From assembly GCA_963762575.1 (NCBI GenBank), contig CAVXLL010000014.1:62001-126000 (forward strand): a stretch of 64,000 bases of DNA, in the 5' to 3' direction. A model generated the notes under the pieces. That model was not told the origin of the DNA, did no database searches, and saw only the letters and a list, made by a program, of their open reading frames with translations. Positions 45,171 through 54,461 of the stretch are shown piece by piece. Origin of the DNA: AP-15 sp963762575. Lineage in GTDB: Bacteria; Pseudomonadota; Alphaproteobacteria; ATCC43930; CGMCC-115725. The position numbers and the translations under genes are program-made. Numbering within the stretch: the first letter of the stretch is position 1; every line of letters begins with the position of its first letter.

Positions 45171-45779
45171 TCAGCCGGGCGGCTTCATCGCGACGTCGAG
45201 CATGACATTGGGCAGGATCTCTCGGATGACGCTGCGCAGTGTCGACTCGTCGGCGGCGGTCGCCGCCGCCAGCAGCCGTCGCGAACCGCGGCGCAGGATG
45301 CGGGCGGCGGCGCGGCCGTCGCTGCCGGCCCGGATCGTCGCAAACGCGTCGGCAGGCTCGATCCGCTTCAAAATGCGCTTCAGCGCCTGCAAGCCTTCGG
45401 CGGTCTCGACATCGTGCAGCGGTGACTTGGGGGTGTCCGGTTCCGGCTCGTCCTCGACCGCGGCGTCGACCGCTTCGACCGGGCGATGTCGGGCAAAAGA
45501 CTGGTAAATGGCGCGTCCGGCCTCAGCGTCGATGCGCGACTGCAACTCCCAGCTTTCGCCGCGCGACGATAATTCGCTGATCAGCGCGAACATGTCGTCG
45601 CAATCCTCTTCATGGGAGCAGGTCAGAAAGGCGAGACGGCCATCGTGCTCGACGATGCGGTCGTCATCCTCGGCGAAGCCGAGTTCCGACAACGCATTGT
45701 CGAGCGCGCGGCGAGACGAGACGAGGAGCGTCGTGACATGCAGGCGTCGACCGCTCTCCGCCGGATCCTTCTCCGCCAT
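45171..45779 (-). CDS. Hypothetical acidic protein
   Basis: 202 residues, MAEKDPAESGRR at the start. Acidic, with two parts: an N-terminal region containing EEDCDDMFALISELSSRGESWEL and a helical C-terminal region (LKRILKRIEPADAFATIRAG...LPNVMLDVAM). Same strand as ycjX, 93 bases upstream of it. No recognised domain, signal peptide or membrane segment. Confidence 0.65.
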   Translation of the reverse strand: MAEKDPAESGRRLHVTTLLVSSRRALDNALSELGFAEDDDRIVEHDGRLAFLTCSHEEDCDDMFALISELSSRGESWELQSRIDAEAGRAIYQSFARHRPVEAVDAAVEDEPEPDTPKSPLHDVETAEGLQALKRILKRIEPADAFATIRAGSDGRAAARILRRGSRRLLAAATAADESTLRSVIREILPNVMLDVAMKPPG

Positions 45780-45900
45780 GATTGTTCCTCCCGCAAGAAG
45801 CCGGTCAGCAGGCTTCTCTATCTAGGCGGTGTTTCGCCGTTGCGCGATCAAAATAAGCGTGCACCGGCCGGCCGAGAACGGTGCGTACTCCGGGCCGGGA

Positions 45901-46329
45901 TCATTCCGGTACCATCTCGAGCACGGCTTCACCGTTGTGCAGCGCCTGCGCCAGCTTGGTATGAAATTCCTTCAACCAAATGGCCATTTCCTCTGGAGAA
46001 ATAGTCGGCCGGATGCCGTCGTATTCGCTGGAGATGAACTCCATCAGCGCACCCGTGTTGTGTATTTCTACGCCTCCGAACGGATAATCGAGCAGAGGGT
46101 CAAAGTAGAACTTGAAAGATCCGGTTCGGGCATTTGGCTTAAGGCGGATTCTTTGAATTTTATTGAGCCAAGTTCTCAGCTCTGCTCTAAAGTGATGTCG
46201 CAGTGGAGAATCAAATTGGAACGCGATGAGCTTGACGAGATGTTCGCTTATCGGATCTGCAATATCAATGATGAGGTCGCGCGCCAGCTTTTGAGGATAC
46301 GCCATCTCCAGTGTTTCGTTGATTTTCAT
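45901..46329 (-). CDS. Hypothetical protein
   Basis: 142 residues from ATG 46329 with a GAAGG about 10 bases upstream. Mixed alpha/beta composition, e.g. FKFYFDPLLDYPFGGVEIH and AIWLKEFHTKLAQALHNGE. It is less GC-rich in codon choice than its neighbours (many AAA, ATT, TTT codons), which may point to acquisition. No domain recognised. Confidence 0.6.
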   Translation of the reverse strand: MKINETLEMAYPQKLARDLIIDIADPISEHLVKLIAFQFDSPLRHHFRAELRTWLNKIQRIRLKPNARTGSFKFYFDPLLDYPFGGVEIHNTGALMEFISSEYDGIRPTISPEEMAIWLKEFHTKLAQALHNGEAVLEMVPE

Positions 46330-46443
46330 TTCGTTTTTACCTTCGGAAGGCCCGCGCGACAGACCCGGCCCGAGTGACAGAGATCGGGATCGCTGATGTC
46401 GACGTCTTGTGGAGGAAGCCCGGTTGATCATCGGGCGGTCAGC

Positions 46444-47103
46444 CTAACTGGCCGACAGATCGCCGTGGGCATGCAAAAAGTCCCGCACCTCATCGTCAGT
46501 CGTCTGCGCGAAATCGTCGTACCAGTGACCGACGGCGAAAAAAGGCTCGGGGGTCATGGCGCAAATGACGTCGTCGGCCTCGGCCTTCAGCGCCTCACAG
46601 GTGTCGGGGGATGCGGTCGGAACCGCTACGACGATGCGAGCTGGCTGTTTCCGCCTCAGCGCCTCGATGGCGGCCCGCATCGTGGCTCCGGTCGCCAGCC
46701 CGTCATCCACCAAAATGACGGTCTGACCGCCGACATCCGGCGGTGGGCGATCGCCCCGATAGAGCCGCTCGCGCCGCGCCACCTCCTGAAGCTCGCGCGC
46801 CACAACCGCGTCGATCTCATGTTCCGAAATTCCGAGACCGCGCACGATTTCGTCGTTCAGAACGCGGCCTCCGCCGGTTGCGACCGCGCCCATCGCCAGC
46901 TCCTCGTAACCGGGAACGCCCAGCTTGCGCACGAGAAAAACATCGAGCGGCGCGCCCAGCGCGCGGGCCACTTCAAAACCGACGGGTACCCCGCCGCGGG
47001 GCAGCCCCAGGACGAGAATATGCGGCCGATTGGCGTAGGCCACCAATCTCTCCGCGAGGCGGCGGCCGGCGTCGGTGCGATTGCGGAAGCGTTGCGGCTT
47101 CAT
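46444..47103 (-). CDS. Phosphoribosyltransferase family protein
   Basis: 219 residues from ATG 47103. PRPP-binding motif VILVDDGLATGATMRAAIEAL near residue 130; N-terminal LGLPRGGVPVGFEVARAL and FLVRKLGVPGYEELAMGA are typical of the ComF/hypoxanthine-like group that is often annotated only as phosphoribosyltransferase. Substrate unknown. Alone on its strand between an unknown gene and the amidase. Confidence 0.88.
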   Translation of the reverse strand: MKPQRFRNRTDAGRRLAERLVAYANRPHILVLGLPRGGVPVGFEVARALGAPLDVFLVRKLGVPGYEELAMGAVATGGGRVLNDEIVRGLGISEHEIDAVVARELQEVARRERLYRGDRPPPDVGGQTVILVDDGLATGATMRAAIEALRRKQPARIVVAVPTASPDTCEALKAEADDVICAMTPEPFFAVGHWYDDFAQTTDDEVRDFLHAHGDLSAS

Positions 47104-47245
47104 GCCTCCTCCGGCCGGGGATGGCGCAATCGGGTCGGCGGTGCTGAGCCGATCCGTGAAGCTCCCTCTGACAAACAATCGGACGGGTGCTTCGGCACCA
47201 CATTGATCTGTGTCAGTCCCCGGAGGCTCGCCCTCAAAGGACTGG

Positions 47246-48889
47246 TTATCGCGCGCAGGCCGGGTCGAGAGATGGGAAGCCTAGGGGCGGGCGGCGGGCC
47301 CGGGTTGCCTGCTCGAAGGCGTAGGCGAGCCGCAACAGGACCGGCTCGCTCCAGGCGCGGCCGGTAAAGGTAGCGCCGTAAGGGTAGTCCGGGGTTTCCT
47401 GATCGCGCACTCCGGCGACAAATCCGGCGGGCACCTGAACACTGGGATAACCGGCCTTGGCAGCGATCGCGGCGCCGGTCGCCGCGGGGAACAGGACCGC
47501 GTCGAGCCGGTGCTCGTCCATATAGGCGTCGAGCCCGAGGGTGCGCGAGGCGCGCAGATCCATCTGCCGGGCCGATAAGTATTCCAGTTCGCTCAAATCA
47601 CCGCGGGTCGCCTCGGCGGCGAGGAAGATGTCCTGGCCGAAACGCGAGGCGCGGTCGGCATTACCCCTATTGAATGCGACGATGTCGGCGAGGCTGTGCA
47701 TCTCGGTGCCGGTGGCCCAGTCGCGCAGATAAAGATTGAGGTCGTGCTTTAATTCGTAAACGAAGACGATCGGCCGGCGCGCCGGCTGGTCCTTGGTCCG
47801 GCTTTCGGGGTTGCGGTTGAGGATCGCCATCTCGGTGCCCGGGCCGCCGATCCAGCTCTCGGTGGGAATATTGGCGCGCACGATGGTCGCCCCTTCGCGT
47901 TCCAGCACCGCGATCGCCTCCTGCATCACCGCGGCAGCGCGCTGCGACAGCCCGCCGTAATAGACGTCATTGGCCGGGTCGGAGGGATCGCTCGGGACAC
48001 CGATCCGCGCGCCTTTGAGGCCGTCCCTGTCGAGAAAGCTCGTATAGTCTGCCGGGCGCCGCAGTTCCGCGGTAGCCGGGTCGGACGGGTCGGCGGCGGC
48101 CAGCACGTTCAACAGAATTGCGGCGTCGTGCACCGTGCGGGTCAGCGGGCCGGCGGTGTCCTGGCTATGGGCGATCGGGACGATGCCGGCCCGGCTGATC
48201 AGGCCGACGGTAGGCTTGATCGTGACAACGCCGTTCTGGCTCGTCGGCGAGAGCAACGACCCCGAAGTTTCGGTGCCGATCGCCGCGGCCGCCAGCCCGG
48301 CCGCCACGGCGACCGCCGATCCCGAGCTCGATCCGCCTGGCGGAACGATCGGCACGCCCTTGTCGCCGAGCTCCGGCGCGTAGGGGTTCTTGACCTGGCC
48401 GCCCAGCGAGCTGTAGCCGGCCGGCATATCGATCGCGATGATATTGGCGAACTCGGTCAGATTGGCCTTGCCGAGGATCACCGCCCCTGCCTGCCGCAGC
48501 AATTTGACGACCGTCGCATCGTCTTTTGCCCGCGCGTCCTCCAGCGCCAGCGAGCCCGCTGTCGTGTGCTGCGCGTCGGCGGTCGCGATGTTGTCCTTGA
48601 TGAGGATCGGAATGCCTTCGAGCGGGCGGCGTTCGGCCGGCTTCCTCGCATCTGATCGGGCCGCGATCGCGCGCGCGTCCGGGTTTATCTCGCGCACCGC
48701 ATTGAGACTCGGACCAGTGCGGTCATAGGCTTCGATGCGCGCCAGATAAGCCTGGACCAGTGCAGCGGCGGTGGTATCGCCGGCGGCCAGCGGCCGGCTC
48801 AGCTCACCAATTGTCGCGTTATCGATGCACACGGCTCCCTCCCCGCGGGCATCCGCTGCCGCCATCATCAGCGATAGCGTGGCTATCAC
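47246..48889 (-). CDS. Amidase signature family protein, probably exported
   Basis: About 547 residues from GTG 48889. A short hydrophobic N-terminus (IATLSLMMAAADARGEG) suggests export, but the start is uncertain and a basic n-region is missing. Amidase signature: catalytic K in IPILIKDNIA, GGSSSGSAVAVAAG with the cis-serine, nucleophile region GTETSGSLLSP. Hydrolyses a carboxamide, substrate unknown. Lies 50 bases after the aldolase/dehydrogenase fusion, same strand. A lost base near the N-terminus could explain the poor start. Confidence 0.85.
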   Translation of the reverse strand: MIATLSLMMAAADARGEGAVCIDNATIGELSRPLAAGDTTAAALVQAYLARIEAYDRTGPSLNAVREINPDARAIAARSDARKPAERRPLEGIPILIKDNIATADAQHTTAGSLALEDARAKDDATVVKLLRQAGAVILGKANLTEFANIIAIDMPAGYSSLGGQVKNPYAPELGDKGVPIVPPGGSSSGSAVAVAAGLAAAAIGTETSGSLLSPTSQNGVVTIKPTVGLISRAGIVPIAHSQDTAGPLTRTVHDAAILLNVLAAADPSDPATAELRRPADYTSFLDRDGLKGARIGVPSDPSDPANDVYYGGLSQRAAAVMQEAIAVLEREGATIVRANIPTESWIGGPGTEMAILNRNPESRTKDQPARRPIVFVYELKHDLNLYLRDWATGTEMHSLADIVAFNRGNADRASRFGQDIFLAAEATRGDLSELEYLSARQMDLRASRTLGLDAYMDEHRLDAVLFPAATGAAIAAKAGYPSVQVPAGFVAGVRDQETPDYPYGATFTGRAWSEPVLLRLAYAFEQATRARRPPLGFPSLDPACAR

Positions 48890-48939
48890 GCAACCGCAAA
48901 GCGGCGCGCCACTCGGTGAGCTCCGCCACCTCGTTGGGA

Positions 48940-51000
48940 TCAGCGCAGGATGGCGGCGATGTTGCCGCCGTCGACGGTCGTGACGTCGGCGGTGGTCTTG
49001 AGCGCCACCGCATGGTGCAGGAAAGCCTGGGCAACATCCTCCGCGGAGACCTCCCGGCCGAGTAGATTTCCCGCCATATAACGCTGCTCGTCGACCCCGC
49101 GCGCCTTGGCGCGGGCGGCGACCAGCTCCGGCGTCAACAGCCCGCTCCTGATGCGATCGGCGTTTACCGCGTTGGCGCGAATGCCGTCCACTCCGTATTC
49201 GAGGGCATATTGGCGCACCAGGGCCAGGGTGGCCGCCTTGGGCAGCCCGTAGGGGCCAAAGTCCGGGCCGGGGTTGACCGCCTGTTTCGACGCGTTGAAC
49301 AGCAGGCAGCCGCCGGTGCCCTGCGCCAGCATGATGCGGACCGCGTTCTGCGCCACGGTTTGATGGGCAAAGAAATTCAGCTCGAAACTGCGGCGCAGCA
49401 CGGCGTCTTCGACTTCCCCGATCCGGCCCTGCCAGGCGGCCCCGGCGTTCGAGACGACGATGTCGACACCACCGAAATGCGTGGCGACACGTTCGAACGC
49501 CCGACGCACCGCCGCGCGGTCGGTTACATCGCATTCGATCCCGAGCGCCGTGCCGCCGAGCTCTTTCGCTGCCGTTTGGGCGGCCGCGGCATCGATGTCG
49601 AGCAGCGCCACCTCGGCGCCCGCACCGCTCATCGCACGTGCCGTGGCGAGGCCGATCGTACCCGCGCCACCGGTGACGACTGCAATTTGGCCAGCCAGCG
49701 CCTTCTCGCTGCTCTGGCCGAGCTTGGCCTGTTCCAGCGACCAGTATTCGATATCGAAGAGATCGGCCTCGCCGACCGGCTCGAACCGGCCTACCGCCTC
49801 GGCATCGGTGATGGTCTCGACATTGGATTGGGCGATGTCGGCGGCGATCCGTGCATCCTTGCCAGTGCGCCCGAGCCCGAACAAACCGAGCCCGGGCACC
49901 AGGATCACCCGCGGGATCGGGTCGAGCTCGCACTTTGGCGGGTTTTGGCGCGCGTTGTGGCGGGCGAAATAATCATGGTAATCGGCGGCGAAACCGTCGA
50001 CCGCCTGATGCACTGCCTGCTTGAAAGCGTCGAGCCGATCCGATTCGGGAGCCGGCACGATCAGCGGGTAATTCTTGGTGCGGATCGTGTGATCCGGGGT
50101 TGCCACCCCGGCCCGGCCGTAGCGCTTGAGATCCGCCCCGTTCACGTAATTGAGCACCGCTGCGCTCGAACGAAAATCGAGGATGAAGCGCTTAAAGGAC
50201 CCGGAACCTGCCGGATCGGCTATGGCGCAGGTTCCGCGCAGGATCGGCGCAACTTCCGCGGTCCCGGCGAGCGCATCCGACACCGGCGCCGCGGCAAATA
50301 CGGTCTTGCGGCGGTGCGCGAGCCGTTCTTCGGCAAGCGAGACCGCCGCGATCATGCGCTCATAAGCCTCCTGCGCCGTATCGCCGAAGGTAAAGATCCC
50401 GTGCTTCAGCAGCACGAGCCCCTCGACCGCGGGATCCGCCTCGAAGACCTCCGCGGCTTTCTTGGCGAGCAGAAATCCGGGCATGATGTAGGGCACCAGA
50501 CCCATCCGCCGGCCGTATAAATCCGCACAACGCTCCGCTGCGTCAGGCTGGTCAGCGAGGCTCAGCACCGCCGTCGAATGGGTGTGATCGACGTATTTGT
50601 GCGGCAGGAAGGCGTGCAGCAACGTCTCGACCGAGGGGTTCGGGGCGCCGGGATCGAGCAGGTTGGCGCGGTGCATCCGCACCATCTCCTCGTCGGAGAG
50701 TTCCTCGCGCCCGCGCAATTTGCGCAGCGGCGCGAGCCGGACCGCAGGAAACCCGGCAGGCTCGATCGCCGCCATGTCCCAGCCACTGCCCTTGACACAA
50801 AGAGCCTCGACCTGCTCGTCGAGGAGATCCTTCATGGTCGTCTTGACCGAGGTGTTGCCGCCGCCGTGCAACACCAGTTTCGGTTCGCCGCCCAAAAGGC
50901 GCGAGGTATAGACGCGCAACGCGAGGTCGCGCCCGACTCCCGCCGCGGCATAGAAGTCGACCAGCCGCTCGGCTTCCGCATCCGACCACAGGCTACGCAT
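48940..51000 (-). CDS. Bifunctional class II aldolase/short-chain dehydrogenase
   Basis: 686 residues. N-terminal class II aldolase (residues ~10-400; LHGGGNTSVKT, zinc histidines in VDHTHSTAVL and LKHGIFTF) fused to a C-terminal SDR (about 430-686; AVVTGGAGTIGLATARAM, SNAGAAWQG, S-Y-K in LLFNASKQA and PYGLPKAA). In L-rhamnose/L-lyxose-type catabolism the fusion cleaves rhamnulose phosphate and oxidises lactaldehyde. Here it stands apart from rhamnose kinase or isomerase genes, so the exact substrate is open. Ends about 50 bases before the amidase. Confidence 0.92.
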   Translation of the reverse strand: MRSLWSDAEAERLVDFYAAAGVGRDLALRVYTSRLLGGEPKLVLHGGGNTSVKTTMKDLLDEQVEALCVKGSGWDMAAIEPAGFPAVRLAPLRKLRGREELSDEEMVRMHRANLLDPGAPNPSVETLLHAFLPHKYVDHTHSTAVLSLADQPDAAERCADLYGRRMGLVPYIMPGFLLAKKAAEVFEADPAVEGLVLLKHGIFTFGDTAQEAYERMIAAVSLAEERLAHRRKTVFAAAPVSDALAGTAEVAPILRGTCAIADPAGSGSFKRFILDFRSSAAVLNYVNGADLKRYGRAGVATPDHTIRTKNYPLIVPAPESDRLDAFKQAVHQAVDGFAADYHDYFARHNARQNPPKCELDPIPRVILVPGLGLFGLGRTGKDARIAADIAQSNVETITDAEAVGRFEPVGEADLFDIEYWSLEQAKLGQSSEKALAGQIAVVTGGAGTIGLATARAMSGAGAEVALLDIDAAAAQTAAKELGGTALGIECDVTDRAAVRRAFERVATHFGGVDIVVSNAGAAWQGRIGEVEDAVLRRSFELNFFAHQTVAQNAVRIMLAQGTGGCLLFNASKQAVNPGPDFGPYGLPKAATLALVRQYALEYGVDGIRANAVNADRIRSGLLTPELVAARAKARGVDEQRYMAGNLLGREVSAEDVAQAFLHHAVALKTTADVTTVDGGNIAAILR

Positions 51001-51129
51001 TCTCGTGACCCATTGCTGCCGACGAATACTCGGTCATCAATGCAGTGTCCGATCCCGAGAAGCAAGGCTCCGCGGCCGTGATCTCCCGGATCGTTAATGC
51101 CGATCCGCGGGAGGCGGCCCGCAGGTAGC

Positions 51130-51642
51130 TTAGTGCTGGAGTTCCAGCACGCGGTCGGTCCGTCCGCTGCCTTCCCAGCCGCCGCACACAGCGATGGGTT
51201 CGCTGGGAGAAAATCCAGCGGTGTCCTTTGGCGAAATCGCCTCAGCCTCAACGGCTCCCCGCGAGCACAGGGCGCGCAAGGCGCCTATCCACCTGCGATG
51301 CCGCGGCTGCCGGTCATAGCTGCTGATCATCCCGGCGATCATGTTTTCCCGCGTGCGCCGCAACACGTGCAGCACGTCGGCATGCGTCGTGCGCGGGTCG
51401 TCGTTAAAGAACTCGATCCGCCAATAACGCTTGCCGCTGACTTCTCTCGCAGCTTGCAGAATGGGCTTCTGCAACACCTGCCGGCCTCCAACCGCCTCGA
51501 TTGCGCCGACCAGGCAATGGCGGCCATGGGCGTCACGTAACCGGCCCTTGCACCACTGCTGCTCGGTTGCGAGCATGCGCTCCACCGCGCCGAGTTTGGC
51601 GATCGGGTGATTGTCAAACGCGTCTGTTCCGTCGAAAGGCAT
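51130..51642 (-). CDS. DUF6197-like hypothetical protein
   Basis: 170 residues from ATG 51642. The core AVERMLATEQQWCKGRLRDAHGRHCLVGAIEAV resembles the DUF6197 group common in rhizobia (W-x-x-G...G-x-x-C-x-x-GA), with a helical C-terminal half ending FSPSEPIAVCGGWEGSGRTDR. Function unknown. Isolated, with ~130 and ~250 non-coding bases on its sides. Confidence 0.65.
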   Translation of the reverse strand: MPFDGTDAFDNHPIAKLGAVERMLATEQQWCKGRLRDAHGRHCLVGAIEAVGGRQVLQKPILQAAREVSGKRYWRIEFFNDDPRTTHADVLHVLRRTRENMIAGMISSYDRQPRHRRWIGALRALCSRGAVEAEAISPKDTAGFSPSEPIAVCGGWEGSGRTDRVLELQH

Positions 51643-51892
51643 TCTCCGCACCTCCGAGCTGCGCCTGTTGCACGGTCTGCCCTCGCTCACCGCGAGCGGG
51701 GCGGCTGGTCCTGACTGTTTAACTCGCGGCCCTTGCTGCCATTCCAGTCAGGCCAGGATTTTTCTTCGAAACGCAGCAAAAGTGAAGCGCCGCCTCGTAA
51801 CAAATTGTTCCACGCGCTGTGCCACCAAATAGAGCACAACGCGCCCTGGAACCTCAACCGAATTTAGCCGGCCAATTTTAGGCCGGCCGGCG

Positions 51893-53236
51893 TCATCCCT
51901 CGGTGTAGGCGAACCGCTCGATGCGGAACAGGCTGCGCTGAAACTCCAGATAGGCCTCCTTGGTCATTGCCGGGTTGAACCGCGCCAGAATTTCCTTCGC
52001 CGGAGCCGCATCGCCGTGGAGCAGGTCGATCGCGGTCATCGCCAGCAGCTTGGCGGGCGTCAGATAGCCGTGCCGGGGCTCGTTGATCCGCCAGTCGGCG
52101 CCGTGCGCCTTCCCTTCGGCGGCGACGACATAAGGGTGGATTACCGGCATCAAATGCGCGAGATCGCCCATGTCGGTCGACCCGGTACGGTGCCCGCCGA
52201 TATGGAACTCCCCTGGCCCGAACAAGCTCTCGACATTCGCGCCGAAGATCTGTCCCAGCGGCTCGTCGTTGCGTTGCGGCAGGTACCCGGGGATCGTATG
52301 GATCTCGACCTCGGCGCCCATCGCCATCGCACCGGCGCGCAGACAGCGGTCGACCTTTTTATTGGCGTCGACAATCGCCTCGAGCGAGCCGCCGCGGACA
52401 AAGGTTTCCATCGTGACCTCGGCCGGCACGACGCTGACCGCATCGCCGCCCTTGGTGATGATCGGGTGGATGCGGATCGTATCCTTCTCCCAGAAGGTCT
52501 CGCGCTGTGCCGCTATCGCATTCATCGCAATTATGGCCGCGTTGAGCGCATTGACCCCGAGCTGCGGCAGGCTTCCGGCGTGCGCTGCGCGGCCGACAAA
52601 GCGGATGCGCTTGACCAGCGCGCCATTCGATGACTTGGCGAGAAAGCTGCGAGTTCCGCCTGACGCATCGCGCGAGCCGGTATGGATCATCATGGCCATG
52701 TCGATATCATCGAAATGGCCCTTGGCGACGAGCTCGGGCTTGCCGAGCATAAACTCGATTTCACCTTTCGCGACGCGGCCCGCCCGCTCCTCGACATCGA
52801 TGAATTCTTCGGCCGGCACGGCGAAGAAAACGATTTCGCCGGCGAGTTGGCCGGCGATCCCCGCTTCGGTCAATCCGATCGCCGCGCCCAAAATCCCGGC
52901 GATCTGGGCGTTGTGCCCACAGCTGTGGGCTGCCCCGGTGACCGGGTCGGCGAGCGGGTGCTCCGAGGTGCGCAGGCTGTCGAGCTCGCCGATAAAGGCG
53001 AGCCGGGGGCCCGGCGCTCCACCGGCGAGCCGCCCCTTGACGCCGGTCAGCGCCAGACCGGTGTGCGGCGCCAAGCCCAGAGCATTCATCCGCTCGGCGA
53101 CCAGAGCGGCGGTCCTCACCTCGTTGAAGCCGGTCTCCGGATGGCGCAGGATCGTCTCGCCGAGGTCGATGATGGTGTCGGCGCGGCGGTCGATGGTCTC
53201 GCAGACCGCGCGCTTCAGCTGGTCTCTGCTGCTCAT
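51893..53236 (-). CDS. M20 family metallo-amidohydrolase
   Basis: 447 residues. Di-metal peptidase M20D fold: AFIGELDSLRTSEH with the metal aspartate, GAAHSCGHNAQIAG with the cysteine/histidine ligands, VPAEEFIDVEER with the catalytic glutamates, dimerisation domain with VKRIRFVGRAAHAGSLP, and the last histidine near GGHRTGSTDMGDLAH. Related to aminobenzoyl-glutamate and N-acyl amino acid hydrolases. Substrate unknown; no linked transporter. Confidence 0.92.
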   Translation of the reverse strand: MSSRDQLKRAVCETIDRRADTIIDLGETILRHPETGFNEVRTAALVAERMNALGLAPHTGLALTGVKGRLAGGAPGPRLAFIGELDSLRTSEHPLADPVTGAAHSCGHNAQIAGILGAAIGLTEAGIAGQLAGEIVFFAVPAEEFIDVEERAGRVAKGEIEFMLGKPELVAKGHFDDIDMAMMIHTGSRDASGGTRSFLAKSSNGALVKRIRFVGRAAHAGSLPQLGVNALNAAIIAMNAIAAQRETFWEKDTIRIHPIITKGGDAVSVVPAEVTMETFVRGGSLEAIVDANKKVDRCLRAGAMAMGAEVEIHTIPGYLPQRNDEPLGQIFGANVESLFGPGEFHIGGHRTGSTDMGDLAHLMPVIHPYVVAAEGKAHGADWRINEPRHGYLTPAKLLAMTAIDLLHGDAAPAKEILARFNPAMTKEAYLEFQRSLFRIERFAYTEG

Positions 53237-53606
53237 TCGAATGCCTCTCTACATCTGTCTTTCATCTTGCCGATTAACCTCCCAGTTAGCCGGTATGACC
53301 CAAAAAGACCAGAGCGCCGCCGTCGCAAATACCCGCTGGGTTTGATCCGCGTGACGGTCTGAAGATAGAGGATCACTCTTCTCCGATTTTAGACAATTTA
53401 AGAAAGCAATTTAGATGAACAATACTCGAATTTTTCCTATCGTTAACCACGTTTTGAATTGACTTCTAAGTTAATTGTTAGTAAAACTCAGCAGAGCTTT
53501 CAGATTTTGTTAAGGATCCGCTGTCGATGGCAGCAATTCAATACCGGCTCTGATGTCCAGAGCATTGAGACACCGCGTACTAGCAGCCGGCTGAGAGGAG
53601 ATGATC
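53237..53606. other. AT-rich intergenic region
   Basis: The stretch 53360-53500 is strikingly AT-rich for this genome. It contains a predicted promoter for the rightward gene but no coding frame. Such drops in GC often mark acquired DNA or a strongly regulated upstream region. Confidence 0.5.
53459..53487 (+). promoter_or_regulatory. Predicted sigma-70 promoter
   Basis: TTGACT (53459-53464), 17-base spacer, TAAAAC (53482-53487), in AT-rich DNA, about 120 bases before ATG 53607. A leader of that length could hold further control. Confidence 0.35.
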
Positions 53607-54461
53607 ATGACCCTCATCTACCCCAATATTGTCCCGGAAAACAATCTGCGACTGCCGGATGCCCTGACAGTCAAGCATGGTCCGGCCCGCCTCCTCTCCC
53701 GATTTGTCCTTGAAGGCGACAAGGCAGCTCGGGAGATGGGTCTTCGTCTGCGGCTGCGACATGATTTCGGCGAGCTGCTGTATTTGAACGAGCGGGAAGT
53801 CGCCCACGGCAACTGGTTCAAATTGGTCAATATGTACAATCCGGCATATTGCGACTTGTCGCCCGAAAACTCCTATTGGATTTCCGGAGAAAACGAGGAA
53901 GGCGATATCGTGTTGACGCAAGCCGGGCGGATTTATTACTGGCCGGAAACGAGCTTAAGCGAACAGGCGCACTCGATGTTCTATGCGGGCCACGAGGAGG
54001 GCCAGCTCTGCAGTGTGACGGCGCCGGCCGCCGGGCGGATCGGCGGGGTCGTGTTCTGCGCCGGATCGCATTGGATACGGCCGGATTTTCGCGGGCGTCA
54101 GCTCTCTCATTTATTGGCAAGGTTGGGCCGGGCCTATGCAATGTCGCGTTGGCCGGTAGATTGGGCGATCGCGCTGGTCGCCCCGGTGCTCGTAACAAAG
54201 GGGGTCAGCGCCGGCTACGGCTACAAGCATGCCAGTCACAGCATTTTCTACCCCGCCTCACCCTGGGGCGACCTCGAGGTCGTCCTCGCCTACTTGTCTC
54301 AGAACGAAGGTTATGACGACATTGCCGAATACCTCGCCACCGAGCTCTCCGGCTCGATGATCGATGGCTTGTCGGCGGCGTCCGCCCGCACACCCCGGGA
54401 TGTCAAGGTTACGAGCACCTCGTCGGAGGGCGTCTTCCACGGCAGCAGCAGTCTCTCGTAG
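53607..54461 (+). CDS. Unknown protein, possibly GNAT-like
   Basis: 284 residues from ATG 53607 (AGGAG about 8 bases upstream; ATG 53601 also in frame). The central part, SHWIRPDFRGRQLSHLLARLGRAYA, recalls the acetyl-CoA loop of GNAT acyltransferases, followed by VTKGVSAGYGYKHA. Tyrosine- and tryptophan-rich; no signal peptide. Its 3' end overlaps the convergent gene by 151 bases. Not recognised beyond this. Confidence 0.65.
   Translation: MTLIYPNIVPENNLRLPDALTVKHGPARLLSRFVLEGDKAAREMGLRLRLRHDFGELLYLNEREVAHGNWFKLVNMYNPAYCDLSPENSYWISGENEEGDIVLTQAGRIYYWPETSLSEQAHSMFYAGHEEGQLCSVTAPAAGRIGGVVFCAGSHWIRPDFRGRQLSHLLARLGRAYAMSRWPVDWAIALVAPVLVTKGVSAGYGYKHASHSIFYPASPWGDLEVVLAYLSQNEGYDDIAEYLATELSGSMIDGLSAASARTPRDVKVTSTSSEGVFHGSSSLS

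Noticed and set aside
48890..49933. N-terminal extension of the amidase frame by some 350 codons
   Set aside because: This part overlaps the SDR half of the aldolase fusion in another frame of the same strand; arginine-rich shadow.
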